The notes: generated by a model not told the origin, from the letters alone. A DNA stretch of 46,669 bases from an uncultured Oscillospiraceae bacterium (GCA_902492895.1 CABUNG010000019.1:1-46669), one strand, 5' to 3'; shown: positions 36,984 to 45,405, numbered from the stretch's first letter. Translations and numbers: made by a program.

Positions 36984-38291
36984 ATGAAACAGGACAGAAT
37001 CGTCATTTTGGATTTGGGCAGCCGGGACAGTACAGCGGCCGCGCGCGCCATCCGCGCGCTCGGGGTGTACAGCGAGATCTATCCCCATGATCTGACCCTC
37101 GAACAGCTTCGCGCACTCGACAATGTGCGGGGCGTGATTCTCAACGGCGGACCGAACCGCGACGAAAACGGCAATGTCGTCCATGTCCGCGAGGAGCTGC
37201 TCACCTGCGGACTGCCGGTTCTGGCTGTGGATTGTCCTCAGGTAGCGGGTGTGCCGAGCTTGGCCTCCTGGCCCGAGGGAGATACGGCGATGCAGGAGGC
37301 GCTGCGCACTTTCGTGTTCGGCACTTGCAAGGCCGAAGCCAATTGGAACATGGTGAGCTTCATCGAAGATCAGATCGAGCAGGTGCGGCAGCAGGTGGGG
37401 GAGCGAAAGGTCCTGCTGGCGCTGTCGGGCGGGGTGGATTCCTCGGTCGTCGCGGCGCTGCTGCTGCGCGCCATCGGGGACAAGCTGACCTGCGTACACG
37501 TCAACCACGGCCTGCTGCGCAAGGGCGAGCCCGAGCAGGTGGTCGAGGTGTTCCGCAGCCGGATGAAAGCCAATCTCGTCTATGTGGACGCCTCCGAGCG
37601 GTTTCTTGGAAAACTCGCCGGGGTGGCTGATCCGGAGCAGAAACGGAAAATCATCGGCGCGGAGTTCATCCGCGTGTTTGAGGAAGACGCAAACTCGAGG
37701 GGATCGATCGAGTTCCTCGCGCAGGGCACGATTTATCCCGATATCGTGGAAAGCGGCACCAAAACCAACAAGATGGTCAAGTCCCATCACAACGTCGGCG
37801 GTCTGCCCGACGATCTGCAGTTCCAGCTGGTGGAACCGCTGCGGCAGCTTTTCAAGGACGAGGTCAGGGCCTGCGGCCTGGCACTCGGGCTGCCCGAGAG
37901 TATGGTATACCGCCAGCCCTTCCCGGGTCCGGGACTCGGAGTGCGCTGCCTCGGTGCGATCACACGGGACCGGCTCGAAGCAGTTCGGGAGTCCGATGCG
38001 ATCCTGCGGGAGGAATTCCAGAAGGCGGGGCTCGACAAGACGGTCTGGCAGTATTTCACCATTGTGCCGGAATTCCGTTCGGTCGGCGTGCGGGGCGGTG
38101 CGCGCAGCTTTGAATATCCGATCATCCTCCGGGCGGTCAATACCGTCGATGCGATGACGGCCGAGGTCGAGGAACTCGCCTGGCCGGTGCTCCATCGGGT
38201 GACCAACCGGATTCTCAGCGAAGTCCCGGGCGTCAACCGAGTGTGCTACGATCTCTCGCCGAAGCCCGTCGCCACCATTGAGTGGGAATAA
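36984..38291 (+). CDS. guaA: GMP synthetase with a degenerate amidotransferase domain
   Basis: Converts XMP and ATP to GMP. The synthetase half is complete: PP-loop SGGVDSS (148-154), DPEQKRKIIGAEFI, LAQGTIYPDIVESG, SHHNVGGLPDD, RQPFPGPGLGVRCLG and C-terminal KPVATIEWE. The protein has only 435 residues against about 510-525 usual. The N-terminal class I glutaminase begins normally (VILDLGSRDS, ILNGGP) but the catalytic Cys motif (normally GICYG) is replaced by AVDCP. About 80 residues, including the catalytic His and Glu, are absent before TFVFGTCKAEANW. It therefore probably uses free ammonia or an ammonia-supplying partner. The ATG at 36984 has AAAGGAG upstream. Confidence 0.9.
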   Translation: MKQDRIVILDLGSRDSTAAARAIRALGVYSEIYPHDLTLEQLRALDNVRGVILNGGPNRDENGNVVHVREELLTCGLPVLAVDCPQVAGVPSLASWPEGDTAMQEALRTFVFGTCKAEANWNMVSFIEDQIEQVRQQVGERKVLLALSGGVDSSVVAALLLRAIGDKLTCVHVNHGLLRKGEPEQVVEVFRSRMKANLVYVDASERFLGKLAGVADPEQKRKIIGAEFIRVFEEDANSRGSIEFLAQGTIYPDIVESGTKTNKMVKSHHNVGGLPDDLQFQLVEPLRQLFKDEVRACGLALGLPESMVYRQPFPGPGLGVRCLGAITRDRLEAVRESDAILREEFQKAGLDKTVWQYFTIVPEFRSVGVRGGARSFEYPIILRAVNTVDAMTAEVEELAWPVLHRVTNRILSEVPGVNRVCYDLSPKPVATIEWE

Positions 38292-38337
38292 AGGGCCTGC
38301 CCAATAGAGTACTGCAGGGCGAAACACAGAAATGGAT

Positions 38338-38375
38338 AAAACGTCCCCGGTTTATACAAACCGGGGACGTTTTTT
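38338..38375 (+). terminator. Terminator after guaA
   Basis: AAAACGTCCCCGGTTT pairs perfectly with AAACCGGGGACGTTTT over 16 bp around ATAC and is followed by TT. Confidence 0.93.
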
Positions 38376-38408
38376 GAAAGGAGACATGCGCAAAAAGGCG
38401 GCAAAACC

Positions 38409-38437
38409 TTGCGGAGGGCAGCGATCCGTGTTACACT
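38409..38437 (+). promoter_or_regulatory. Promoter of the GT2-GtrA gene
   Basis: TTGCGG (38409-38414) and TACACT (38432-38437) with a 17-base spacer, 39 bases before the start. Confidence 0.6.
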
Positions 38438-38475
38438 GGATGTGGATAAAACGATGAGAAAATGGGGGGACGAAC

Positions 38476-39570
38476 ATGGCTGACGCGGGGAGGCCGTCCT
38501 ATCTCCGAAATGTGATCCTTTTCATCCCGTCTCTCAATCCGGACGGCAAACTGCTCCAAACCATATCCAGCCTCCGGGAAGCGGGATTTTCGCAAATCGT
38601 GGTGCTCGACGACGGCAGCCGGGAGGACACAAAGCCCTATTTTGACCGGGCGGTGCAGGAGTACGGCTGTGAGCTGCTGCGGCATCCTATCAACCTGGGG
38701 AAGGGGAGAGCGCTCAAAACGGCGTTTATGCATATTCTCAACACCTATCCGGACTGTATCGGTGTGGTGACCGTGGATGCCGACGGTCAGCATCGGGCGG
38801 GGGACGTGGCGGCATGCGCCAGGGATCTTTCGGAGCATCCGGACGCGCTGATCATGGGGTGCCGCAATTTCAAAGAGGGGCAAGTCCCGGCCCGCAGCAA
38901 GTTCGGCAATGTTCTCACCCGCCAAGTGTTCAATTTTTTGTGCGGGATCAAGGTGTCGGACACCCAGACGGGCCTGCGCGGCCTATCCAGGAAACACATG
39001 GAGGCGTTCCTGCCGGTAAAGGGTGAACGGTTCGAATATGAAATGAACATGCTGATCGCGGCGGAGGAACAGCATATTCCGATCCGGGAAGTCCCGATTG
39101 AAACCGTATACATCGAGGAAAACGCCTCCTCTCATTTCAATCCCCTGATCGATTCTTTTCGGATCTATTCGGTATTCGCGCGGTTTATTTTATCGTCGCT
39201 TACCTCCTTCCTGCTGGATATACTGCTGTTTTCCCTCGGGATTTATCTGTTTGAGGACTTGTCGCCCTCGTTTTATATTATATACGCCACTCTGGGGGCG
39301 CGGCTGATCTCCTCGCTCTTCAATTTTGTCACCAATAAAAATCAGGTGTTTCAGTATACCGAGCGGAGTGCTCCGGCCCTGATCCGCTATTATGCCATCT
39401 GCCTTTTTGAGCTGATTTGTTCTGCAGCCGGCGTGTATTTCCTGCATCAGTGGTTCAAAATCAGTGAAGTGGGGCTGAAAATCCCTGTGGATTTGCTCCT
39501 GTTTACCATCAGCTTCAACGTCCAGAGGCGTTGGGTGTTCCGCGGACGCCGCGGCCGGAACCGCCGCTGA
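38476..39570 (+). CDS. Glycosyltransferase family 2 fused to GtrA-like membrane domain
   Basis: A 364-residue two-domain membrane protein. The N-terminal GT-A domain resembles dolichyl-phosphate mannose synthase-type GT2 enzymes (FIPSLNPDGKLLQTI, VVLDDGSREDT, NLGKGRALKTAFM, VTVDADGQH with the DxD-like site, SDTQTGLRGLSR). The C-terminal 120 residues have four membrane segments and the GtrA pattern (FNFVTNKNQVFQY; FNVQRRWVFRG). Such fusions load a sugar onto undecaprenyl phosphate and may help flip it for surface glycan modification; the sugar is not deducible. The ATG at 38476 has GGGGGGA upstream. It stands alone between terminators. Confidence 0.9.
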   Translation: MADAGRPSYLRNVILFIPSLNPDGKLLQTISSLREAGFSQIVVLDDGSREDTKPYFDRAVQEYGCELLRHPINLGKGRALKTAFMHILNTYPDCIGVVTVDADGQHRAGDVAACARDLSEHPDALIMGCRNFKEGQVPARSKFGNVLTRQVFNFLCGIKVSDTQTGLRGLSRKHMEAFLPVKGERFEYEMNMLIAAEEQHIPIREVPIETVYIEENASSHFNPLIDSFRIYSVFARFILSSLTSFLLDILLFSLGIYLFEDLSPSFYIIYATLGARLISSLFNFVTNKNQVFQYTERSAPALIRYYAICLFELICSAAGVYFLHQWFKISEVGLKIPVDLLLFTISFNVQRRWVFRGRRGRNRR

Positions 39571-39599
39571 AATCCGACTTTTGTGTCAAGATCGAAACG

Positions 39600-39633
39600 G
39601 GCGCGGAGATCCTTTTCGGATGTCCGCGCCTTT
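39600..39633 (+). terminator. Terminator after the GT2-GtrA gene
   Basis: GGCGCGGAGATCC pairs with GGATGTCCGCGCC (one G-G mismatch) around TTTTC, followed by TTT. Confidence 0.85.
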
Positions 39634-39703
39634 CTGCGGAAGTTTATGGATCGAAGACAGAAAAATCCGTGAAACGGTTCATAAAAGTTGACAGGGAAAA
39701 AGC

Positions 39704-39732
39704 TTGACCCATGACCTGAAGAATGCTAAAAT
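39704..39732 (+). promoter_or_regulatory. Promoter of hisHF
   Basis: TTGACC (39704-39709) and TAAAAT (39727-39732) with a 17-base spacer. A second TTGACA at 39688 is too far from this -10. The predicted leader to hisH is about 110 bases. Confidence 0.75.
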
Positions 39733-39748
39733 AAAAAGGTGTTTTTTG

Positions 39749-39830
39749 CCGGAAGGATTCCGCCTTCCAGCAAAAGAATGCGCCGGTTGCCGGATGAGTC
39801 TATGTGAAAATGCTGCCGGCGTATTTTCAG
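39749..39830 (+). promoter_or_regulatory. Structured leader of hisHF
   Basis: The leader holds TTGC-CGGAAGG / CCTTCCA-GCAA (11 positions, one mismatch, 39749-39776) and TGAAAATGC / GTATTTTCA (9 positions with one G-T, 39805-39829). There is no T-run terminator and I see no T-box signature or histidine-codon run, so the control mode is open. Confidence 0.4.
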
Positions 39831-39848
39831 GGAAGGAGCGTGGCCGGG

Positions 39849-40466
39849 ATGATTGCCATTGTGGATTACGGAGCAGGCAATCTGCGCAGCGTGGAGCTGG
39901 CGTTTGCCAGGCTGGGCGTACATACGCAGGTGACCGCTGACCCCGATCTTTTGGCTTTGGCCGACGGCTTGGTTCTTCCCGGAGTGGGGGCGTTTACCGA
40001 CGCCATGGCGGCGCTGCGCCGCAGCGGCGTCATTCCGGCTGTGCTGGAGGCCGTGGAGACCGGCCGGCCTCTGCTCGGAATCTGTCTCGGGATGCAGCTG
40101 CTGTTTGACGGCAGCGAAGAGGGACCGGGTGTACCCGGACTCGGCTTGGTTCCGGGCAGGGTCCGGCGTCTGCCCGCCGTCGGGCTGAAAATTCCGCATA
40201 TGGGCTGGAACAGCCTTACGCCGGCCAAGGAGAGCCCGCTGCTGGCGGATCTGCCGGCGGAACCGTATGTGTATTTTGTCCATTCCTATGCCTGTGAGGC
40301 TGCGGATCCGGCCGATGTGCTCGCCGTGACGGACTATGGCGTACCGTTCCATGCGGCTGTGCAGCGGAATCATATCGCGGGCTTTCAGTTCCATCCGGAA
40401 AAATCCGGAGACGTGGGGCAGACGCTTTTAAAGAACTTTATCAAGATGGTAGGGGGGGCGGTCTGA
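39849..40466 (+). CDS. hisH: Imidazole glycerol phosphate synthase, glutaminase subunit HisH
   Basis: Supplies ammonia from glutamine to HisF in histidine synthesis. The 205-residue class I amidotransferase has an intact triad: nucleophile Cys79 in GICLGMQLLF, and His182 and Glu184 in FQFHPEKSG. The oxyanion loop LPGVGAFTDAM is also conserved. The ATG at 39849 follows GGAAGGAG at 39831-39838. Its stop overlaps the hisF start. No other histidine biosynthesis genes are in the window, so the pair is split from the rest of the pathway here. Confidence 0.94.
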   Translation: MIAIVDYGAGNLRSVELAFARLGVHTQVTADPDLLALADGLVLPGVGAFTDAMAALRRSGVIPAVLEAVETGRPLLGICLGMQLLFDGSEEGPGVPGLGLVPGRVRRLPAVGLKIPHMGWNSLTPAKESPLLADLPAEPYVYFVHSYACEAADPADVLAVTDYGVPFHAAVQRNHIAGFQFHPEKSGDVGQTLLKNFIKMVGGAV

Positions 40467-41236
40467 TGTACGCCAAACGGATCATCCCCTGTTTGGATAT
40501 CAAGGACGGCCGGGTGGTCAAAGGTGTCAACTTCGTCGATCTGCGGGATGCGGGCGACCCGGTTGAGGTCGCCGCCGCCTATTCCCGCGAGGGTGCGGAC
40601 GAGGTGGTGTTTCTCGATATTACGGCCACGCATGAGGGCCGCGCGAATGTCACCGCACTGGCGGCCCGGGTGGCGGAGCAGCTCTCCATTCCCTTTACGG
40701 TCGGGGGCGGTATCCGCACGGTGGAGGATTTTCATGACATTCTCCGTCAGGGGGCCGATAAAATCAGCATCAATTCCGCGGCCATCGACCGGCCGGAGCT
40801 GATTTCCGAGGCGGCCGAACGCTTCGGCAGCCAATGCGTCGTCGTGGCTATTGACGCCAGGCGGCGGCAGGACGGCAGCGGATGGGACGTGTACAAGCAC
40901 GGCGGACGTCTGAATACCGGACTGGATGCGCTCGAGTGGGCGGCCAGGGCGGAATCGCTCGGGGCGGGGGAAATCCTGCTGACCAGCATGGACTGCGACG
41001 GAACCAAAGCCGGCTATGATCTGGCGCTGACCGCCGCGGTGTCGGAGCGGGCGGGCATTCCCGTGATCGCGTCGGGCGGCGCGGGTACGATGGAGCATTT
41101 TGCCGATGCCCTTTTGCAGGGAAAGGCCGACGCCGTTCTGGCTGCCTCCCTGTTCCATTATCATGAAGTGGATATTGCAGAGCTGAAAACCTATCTGGCC
41201 GGCCGGGGAATCCCCGTGCGGCCGGTGGTGAAATAG
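40466..41236 (+). CDS. hisF: Imidazole glycerol phosphate synthase, cyclase subunit HisF
   Basis: Uses ammonia to convert PRFAR to imidazole glycerol phosphate and AICAR. The 256-residue (beta/alpha)8 barrel has the catalytic Asp11 in IIPCLDIKDGRVVKG and the second Asp in VVVAIDARR, plus VGGGIRTVEDF and IASGGAGTMEHF, both phosphate-binding loops. It starts at an ATG sharing one base with the hisH stop (TGATG), so the two subunits are translationally coupled. Length and motifs are those of the biosynthetic enzyme rather than the HisF-like proteins of surface sugar synthesis. Confidence 0.95.
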   Translation: MYAKRIIPCLDIKDGRVVKGVNFVDLRDAGDPVEVAAAYSREGADEVVFLDITATHEGRANVTALAARVAEQLSIPFTVGGGIRTVEDFHDILRQGADKISINSAAIDRPELISEAAERFGSQCVVVAIDARRRQDGSGWDVYKHGGRLNTGLDALEWAARAESLGAGEILLTSMDCDGTKAGYDLALTAAVSERAGIPVIASGGAGTMEHFADALLQGKADAVLAASLFHYHEVDIAELKTYLAGRGIPVRPVVK

Positions 41237-41248
41237 AGGAGGAGCAAC

Positions 41249-42856
41249 ATGGCAGCAAAATACGTATTTGTTACCGGAGGCGTCGTTTCGGGCCTTGGAA
41301 AAGGGATCACCGCCGCTTCGCTGGGACGTCTGCTCAAATGCAGGGGGCTCAGCGTATCGGTGAAGAAGCTCGATCCGTATCTGAACATCGATCCGGGCAC
41401 GATGAACCCGATCCAGCACGGCGAAGTGTTTGTCACCGACGACGGAGCCGAGACCGACCTGGATCTCGGGCATTACGAGCGGTTCATCGACGTGAGCCTG
41501 TCCCAGAACAGCTCGGTAACCTCGGGCAAAGTGTATTGGAACGTGCTGCAGAAGGAGCGCCAGGGGGATTACGACGGCGGGACGGTCCAGGTGATTCCGC
41601 ATATCACCGACGAAATCAAACGCCGCATCGCGCTCGATGCGGACAAATACGACGTCCATATCGTGGAAATCGGCGGGACGGTCGGCGATATCGAGGGTCT
41701 GCCTTTCCTCGAAGCCATCCGCCAGTTCGCCGTCCAGCATGGCCGTCAGAACTGCCTCTTCCTCCACGTCACCCTCATGCCTTATATCGCCGCCTCTCAG
41801 GAGATGAAAACCAAGCCGACGCAGCATTCCGTCAAGGAGCTGCTGTCCCTGGGCATTCAGCCCGACATCATCGTCTGCCGTGCGGAACAGCCGATTTCCC
41901 GCGAACTCAAGGATAAGGTGGCTCTGTTCTGCAACGTGCCGCGGGAAAACGTCATCGCCAACTGCGACGTACCCCTGCTGTATGAAGCTCCGCTCGCCCT
42001 CGAGGAGGAGGGACTCGCGCAGATCGTCTGCAAAAACCTGGGGCTCGGGGATCTGCCGCTCGATCTGGCGGAGTGGGAGAAAATGGTGGATACTCTCCGC
42101 CATCCCGATGTGACGGTGAGCATCGCCCTGGTGGGCAAATACGTCGAGCTGCACGATGCGTATCTGAGCATCGCCGAAGCGCTCAAGCACGGCGGGATTC
42201 CGAGCCATGCGGCGGTGGATATCCAGTGGATCGACGCCGAGGCCGTTACCGATCATAACGCGGCCGAGATCCTGGGCGGGGCCGACGGCATTCTGGTGCC
42301 GGGCGGCTTCGGCAGCCGCGGCATCGACGGCAAAATCGCCGCCGCCCGGTATGCCCGGGAGAATGGGGTGCCGTATCTCGGCATCTGTCTCGGCATGCAG
42401 ATCGCCGTGGTGGAGTTTGCCCGTCATGTGCTCGGATACAAAGATGCGCACACCACTGAGATCGATCCGACCACGACCCACAACGTCATCGACCTGATGC
42501 CGGATCAGCGGGAGGTCGACCAGAGGGGCGGCACCATGCGTCTGGGGCAGTATCCCTGTGTGCTCGATATCCGCTCCAAAGCGTACGGAGAATATGGGGA
42601 AGAGCTGATTTACGAGCGTCACCGTCACCGTTATGAATTCAACAACGATTACCGGGAGGCTATGGAAGAAAAGGGCATGCTCCTGGCCGGCATATCGCCG
42701 GACAAGCATATCGTCGAGATGATCGAACTGCCGGATCATCCGTGGTATGTGGCCTGCCAGTTCCATCCCGAATTCAAATCGAGGCCCAACCGCCCGCATC
42801 CCCTGTTCCGTGGGCTGATTGCCGCGGCCGTGAAGCGGAAAAACGCCAAAGGGTAA
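41249..42856 (+). CDS. pyrG: CTP synthase
   Basis: Aminates UTP to CTP using glutamine and ATP. The 535-residue protein has the N-terminal synthetase domain (KYVFVTGGVVSGLGKGITAASLG, DPYLNIDPGTMNP, EIGGTVGDIEG) and a complete C-terminal class I amidotransferase (GICLGMQIAVVEF with the Cys, CQFHPEFKSRP with His and Glu). The ATG at 41249 follows AGAGGAGGAG. It lies 12 bases after hisF, so it is probably cotranscribed with hisHF. Confidence 0.97.
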   Translation: MAAKYVFVTGGVVSGLGKGITAASLGRLLKCRGLSVSVKKLDPYLNIDPGTMNPIQHGEVFVTDDGAETDLDLGHYERFIDVSLSQNSSVTSGKVYWNVLQKERQGDYDGGTVQVIPHITDEIKRRIALDADKYDVHIVEIGGTVGDIEGLPFLEAIRQFAVQHGRQNCLFLHVTLMPYIAASQEMKTKPTQHSVKELLSLGIQPDIIVCRAEQPISRELKDKVALFCNVPRENVIANCDVPLLYEAPLALEEEGLAQIVCKNLGLGDLPLDLAEWEKMVDTLRHPDVTVSIALVGKYVELHDAYLSIAEALKHGGIPSHAAVDIQWIDAEAVTDHNAAEILGGADGILVPGGFGSRGIDGKIAAARYARENGVPYLGICLGMQIAVVEFARHVLGYKDAHTTEIDPTTTHNVIDLMPDQREVDQRGGTMRLGQYPCVLDIRSKAYGEYGEELIYERHRHRYEFNNDYREAMEEKGMLLAGISPDKHIVEMIELPDHPWYVACQFHPEFKSRPNRPHPLFRGLIAAAVKRKNAKG

Positions 42857-42861
42857 AAAAG

Positions 42862-42896
42862 ACCGCGGGAGCCAGCCGGTTGGCTCCCGCGGTTTT
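42862..42896. terminator. Bidirectional terminator after pyrG
   Basis: ACCGCGGGAGCCA pairs perfectly with TGGCTCCCGCGGT around a six-base loop; A and T runs flank it. It lies between convergent pyrG and the minus-strand lipoprotein gene. Confidence 0.92.
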
Positions 42897-42906
42897 GTCC
42901 GTTCGG

Positions 42907-43479
42907 TCAGGATTTGAGCGCAAATGACAGGGCGCTGTCCCGGACGGCCGTGTCCATCGATCGGTCATGGACCGTGTATGTCAGGCTGAACAGCGACGCA
43001 CCGCCGTCGATCAGATAGAGAGAGCTGACAAGGGTCACGCCATCGCTGACGTATTGGTATTGGCAGAAAAGGGCCTGCCGTCCCCCGATGGTGAGTTCGC
43101 CGCCGTCCAGCCGCTGAAACTGTGCGTAATCTTCTGCGAGGCTGCCCGCGATGCTGTCGGAGGTGTAGTTCCCGATCGAGTCGGAGGGATCCTCCACGAG
43201 AACGAGGCCGTCCTTGTTAGAGGCCTGGAAGATGTAAGGGCCGTCCGCGTCCGTCACCGACCAGGAATCGGGCAGTCCCAGGGAGAACCGCCCGTCGGGC
43301 GATGTATAGACGCCGTTTATAATGTGGCCCTCAGCGGGCGGCGGCGCCGTGGTGCCGATGGGATCCGTCTGTCCGCCCTTCGATGTATCGGAGGAGGATG
43401 GATCCGCACCAAAATGACAGGCGGTCAGAGTGAGGAGCAGCGCGGCTGCCGCGGCCGTTCCCAGCCATTTCTTAATCAT
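42907..43479 (-). CDS. Predicted lipoprotein, PsbP/DUF1795-like
   Basis: A 190-residue exported lipoprotein. The signal peptide ends in the lipobox LTLTAC with the cysteine at residue 21, followed by a Ser/Thr/Pro-rich linker. The mature domain begins YTSPDGRFSLGLPDSWSV, a start common to PsbP-like or DUF1795 domains of Firmicutes lipoproteins, and continues as a mixed strand-helix fold. The exact function is unknown. The ATG at 43479 follows AAGGAGG. It is a single-gene unit with its own promoter, divergent from folP. Confidence 0.8.
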   Translation of the reverse strand: MIKKWLGTAAAAALLLTLTACHFGADPSSSDTSKGGQTDPIGTTAPPPAEGHIINGVYTSPDGRFSLGLPDSWSVTDADGPYIFQASNKDGLVLVEDPSDSIGNYTSDSIAGSLAEDYAQFQRLDGGELTIGGRQALFCQYQYVSDGVTLVSSLYLIDGGASLFSLTYTVHDRSMDTAVRDSALSFALKS

Positions 43480-43539
43480 ATCGGGCCTCCTTGGCGGATC
43501 GTTCCGCGTGGTTTTATTGGGGATACTTATCTATCTTAT

Positions 43540-43567
43540 AGTATACCGAAGTTTCGATTTTTTTCAA
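43540..43567 (-). promoter_or_regulatory. Promoter of the minus-strand lipoprotein gene
   Basis: On the minus strand TTGAAA (43567-43562) and TATACT (43545-43540) are separated by 16 bases. Confidence 0.65.
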
Positions 43568-43673
43568 GATAAGTTTGCCGGTGGCAGTGTTTTTATTTCC
43601 GAACGTCTGCGGCCTTCGCGGTTCTCCGGCTGCCGAAATCGGCGCGTAATTTCAATGGAAATGAGGGTTATAT

Positions 43674-44522
43674 ATGAGAGAGCTCTGGTATAGGTCGGGG
43701 CGTTTGTCACTGGACTCGACGGTCGTGATGGGCATCCTGAACGTGACACCGGACAGCTTTTCGGATGGCGGCCGGTATGCGTCGCCCGAAAAGGCCCTTG
43801 AGCGTGCACTCGAGATGCAGGCACAGGGGGCGGGAATTCTCGACGTGGGTGCCCAGTCCACCCGGCCGGGTCATGTTCCAATATCCCCGGAGGAGGAGTG
43901 GACCCGTTTGGAGCCGGTGCTCGACCGGCTGCGGGGCCGGATCCGGATTCCTATTTCCGTGGACACCTATTATCCGGCCGTTGCCAAAGCGGCCCTCGTG
44001 TCGGGAGCCGACATCCTCAACGACGTGTCCGGAGATCTGCATAACGGCATGATGGAACTGGCTGCGGAAACAGGGGCCGGGCTCGTGGTGATGCACGCCG
44101 GCGGCGGCGCGGACGATGTGGGAGCGGCCGGCGCCGATGTGGTCGAGACCGTCCGCCGTTTTTTTGAAAAGGCGCTTGCACGGGCGGCAGAGGTGGGACT
44201 CGAACGGAATCGGCTTTGTCTCGATCCCGGCATCGGGTTCGGGAAAACCCGGGAAGGCGACCGGCGCCTGGTGTCGTCGCTGCCGCGTTTGATGCAGGGG
44301 CTGCCCGATATGGCGGTGCTTGTCGGGGCGTCCCGGAAACGGGTGGTGGGTGACTGTGCGGGAGAGCCGGTTCCGCTTGGAGAGCGGCTGCCCGGGACCC
44401 TCGCATTTCACAGCATCGCCCAGTGGAACGGCGCCCGCATCCTGCGGGTGCATGATGTGGCGGAAGCGGTCATGGCAGCGGCTGTGGTGGATGAGCTGAT
44501 GAAAGAAGGAGCGGACGGATAA
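43674..44522 (+). CDS. folP: Dihydropteroate synthase
   Basis: Condenses 4-aminobenzoate with dihydropterin pyrophosphate in folate synthesis; target class of sulfonamides. The 282-residue barrel has MGILNVTPDSFSDGG, DVGAQSTRPG, SVDTYYP, DILNDVSG, LDPGIGFGKT and VGASRKR. The residue pattern is that of a normal, drug-sensitive type as far as I can see. The ATG at 43674 has GAGGG upstream; no clear promoter was found. Its stop overlaps the folB start (TAATG), so folP-folB-folK form a tightly coupled unit. Confidence 0.95.
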   Translation: MRELWYRSGRLSLDSTVVMGILNVTPDSFSDGGRYASPEKALERALEMQAQGAGILDVGAQSTRPGHVPISPEEEWTRLEPVLDRLRGRIRIPISVDTYYPAVAKAALVSGADILNDVSGDLHNGMMELAAETGAGLVVMHAGGGADDVGAAGADVVETVRRFFEKALARAAEVGLERNRLCLDPGIGFGKTREGDRRLVSSLPRLMQGLPDMAVLVGASRKRVVGDCAGEPVPLGERLPGTLAFHSIAQWNGARILRVHDVAEAVMAAAVVDELMKEGADG

Positions 44523-44908
44523 TGGAAAACGACAGACGAAATGCCCTGGATCAAATTCAAATTCGGGGTCTGCGCGTATACGCCTATCACGGCGTGAAGG
44601 ATTCGGAAAAGGAGAAAGGGCAGCCGTTTGAGCTGGACATTACCCTGTGGACCGACATACGTCGTCCCGGGGCGTCCGACCAGCTGGAGGATACGGTGAA
44701 TTATTCCCGCGTTGCCAAACGGGTGCTCGCTCTCATGCAGGAACAGAAGGACGATCTGATTGAGCGGGCGGCTACCCGGATCGCCGAAGGGATTCTGGCG
44801 GACTTCCCAGTCGAGGGCGTCACGGTCTGTCTGAAAAAACCGCGGGCGCCGATTGCGGCTGACTTTGCGTATGTGGCGGTGGAAATCACCCGATGGAGGT
44901 CGTTATGA
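44522..44908 (+). CDS. folB: Dihydroneopterin aldolase
   Basis: Cleaves 7,8-dihydroneopterin to 6-hydroxymethyl-7,8-dihydropterin. The 128-residue protein has the family start IQIRGLRVYAYHGVKDSEKEKGQPFELDI with the conserved glutamate and tyrosine region, then YSRVAKRVLALM and a C-terminal VCLKKPRAPIAADFAYVAVEI containing the catalytic lysine. It overlaps folP by one base and folK by four bases. Confidence 0.94.
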   Translation: MENDRRNALDQIQIRGLRVYAYHGVKDSEKEKGQPFELDITLWTDIRRPGASDQLEDTVNYSRVAKRVLALMQEQKDDLIERAATRIAEGILADFPVEGVTVCLKKPRAPIAADFAYVAVEITRWRSL

Positions 44909-45405
44909 AAGCGGCATTGGGACTGGGAAGCAATCAGGGGGATTCGCGCATGCATCTCCGGGCGGCCGTGCAGGCGCTGGACGGTTTGCACGAGACGAGG
45001 GTCACGGCGGTTTCGTCCCTATATCGTACGGCTCCCGTCGGCTATGCCGACCAGCCGGATTTTCTCAACGCGGTAGCGGAACTTGAGACCGCCCTGTCGC
45101 CGCATGCGCTGCTTGGAGCCTGTCTGGGGATTGAGGCCGCGCTCGGCCGTGTGCGCACTTTCCGCAACGCCCCGCGGGTGATCGATATCGATCTGCTGTT
45201 TATGGATACGATCTGTTCTTCGGATCCGGAGCTGATCCTGCCCCATCCCCGGGTCATGGAGAGGGGATTTGTGCTCATTCCCCTGCTCGAACTGCATCCG
45301 GACGGGTGGGGGTATCAGCTGGATCTGGCCGGTGCTGTCCGTCGGGTAGGATCGGCAGGGGTTGTGCGCACAGAGGACAATTTATGGTGGAAAAAGGAAG
45401 AATGA
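44905..45405 (+). CDS. folK: 2-amino-4-hydroxy-6-hydroxymethyldihydropteridine pyrophosphokinase
   Basis: Transfers pyrophosphate from ATP to 6-hydroxymethyldihydropterin, providing the FolP substrate. The 166-residue protein has ALGLGSNQGD, SSLYRTAPVGYADQPDFLNAV, RTFRNAPRVIDIDLLFMD with the two metal-binding Asp residues, and LPHPRVMERGFVLIPL. The ATG at 44905 overlaps the folB stop (ATGA) and has TGGAGG five bases upstream; ATG at 44893 overlaps that site. Confidence 0.95.
   Translation: MKAALGLGSNQGDSRMHLRAAVQALDGLHETRVTAVSSLYRTAPVGYADQPDFLNAVAELETALSPHALLGACLGIEAALGRVRTFRNAPRVIDIDLLFMDTICSSDPELILPHPRVMERGFVLIPLLELHPDGWGYQLDLAGAVRRVGSAGVVRTEDNLWWKKEE

Noticed and set aside
36984..38291. 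Frameshift or sequencing deletion as an explanation for the short guaA
   Set aside because: The frame is continuous and residues on both sides of the missing part are themselves diverged from the family, which a simple deletion would not produce. An assembly error cannot be fully excluded.
36432..38327. A 631-codon minus-strand frame opposite the Fur-family gene and guaA
   Set aside because: It is the shadow of clear plus-strand genes, without a start signal or known motifs.
39740..39848. T-box or histidine attenuator in the hisHF leader
   Set aside because: No T-box core sequence, no run of histidine codons in a leader peptide, and no T-run terminator were found.
40385..42799. An 804-codon minus-strand frame opposite hisF and pyrG
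   Set aside because: The plus-strand genes have full family motifs; the minus frame has no ribosome binding site and shows antisense composition.
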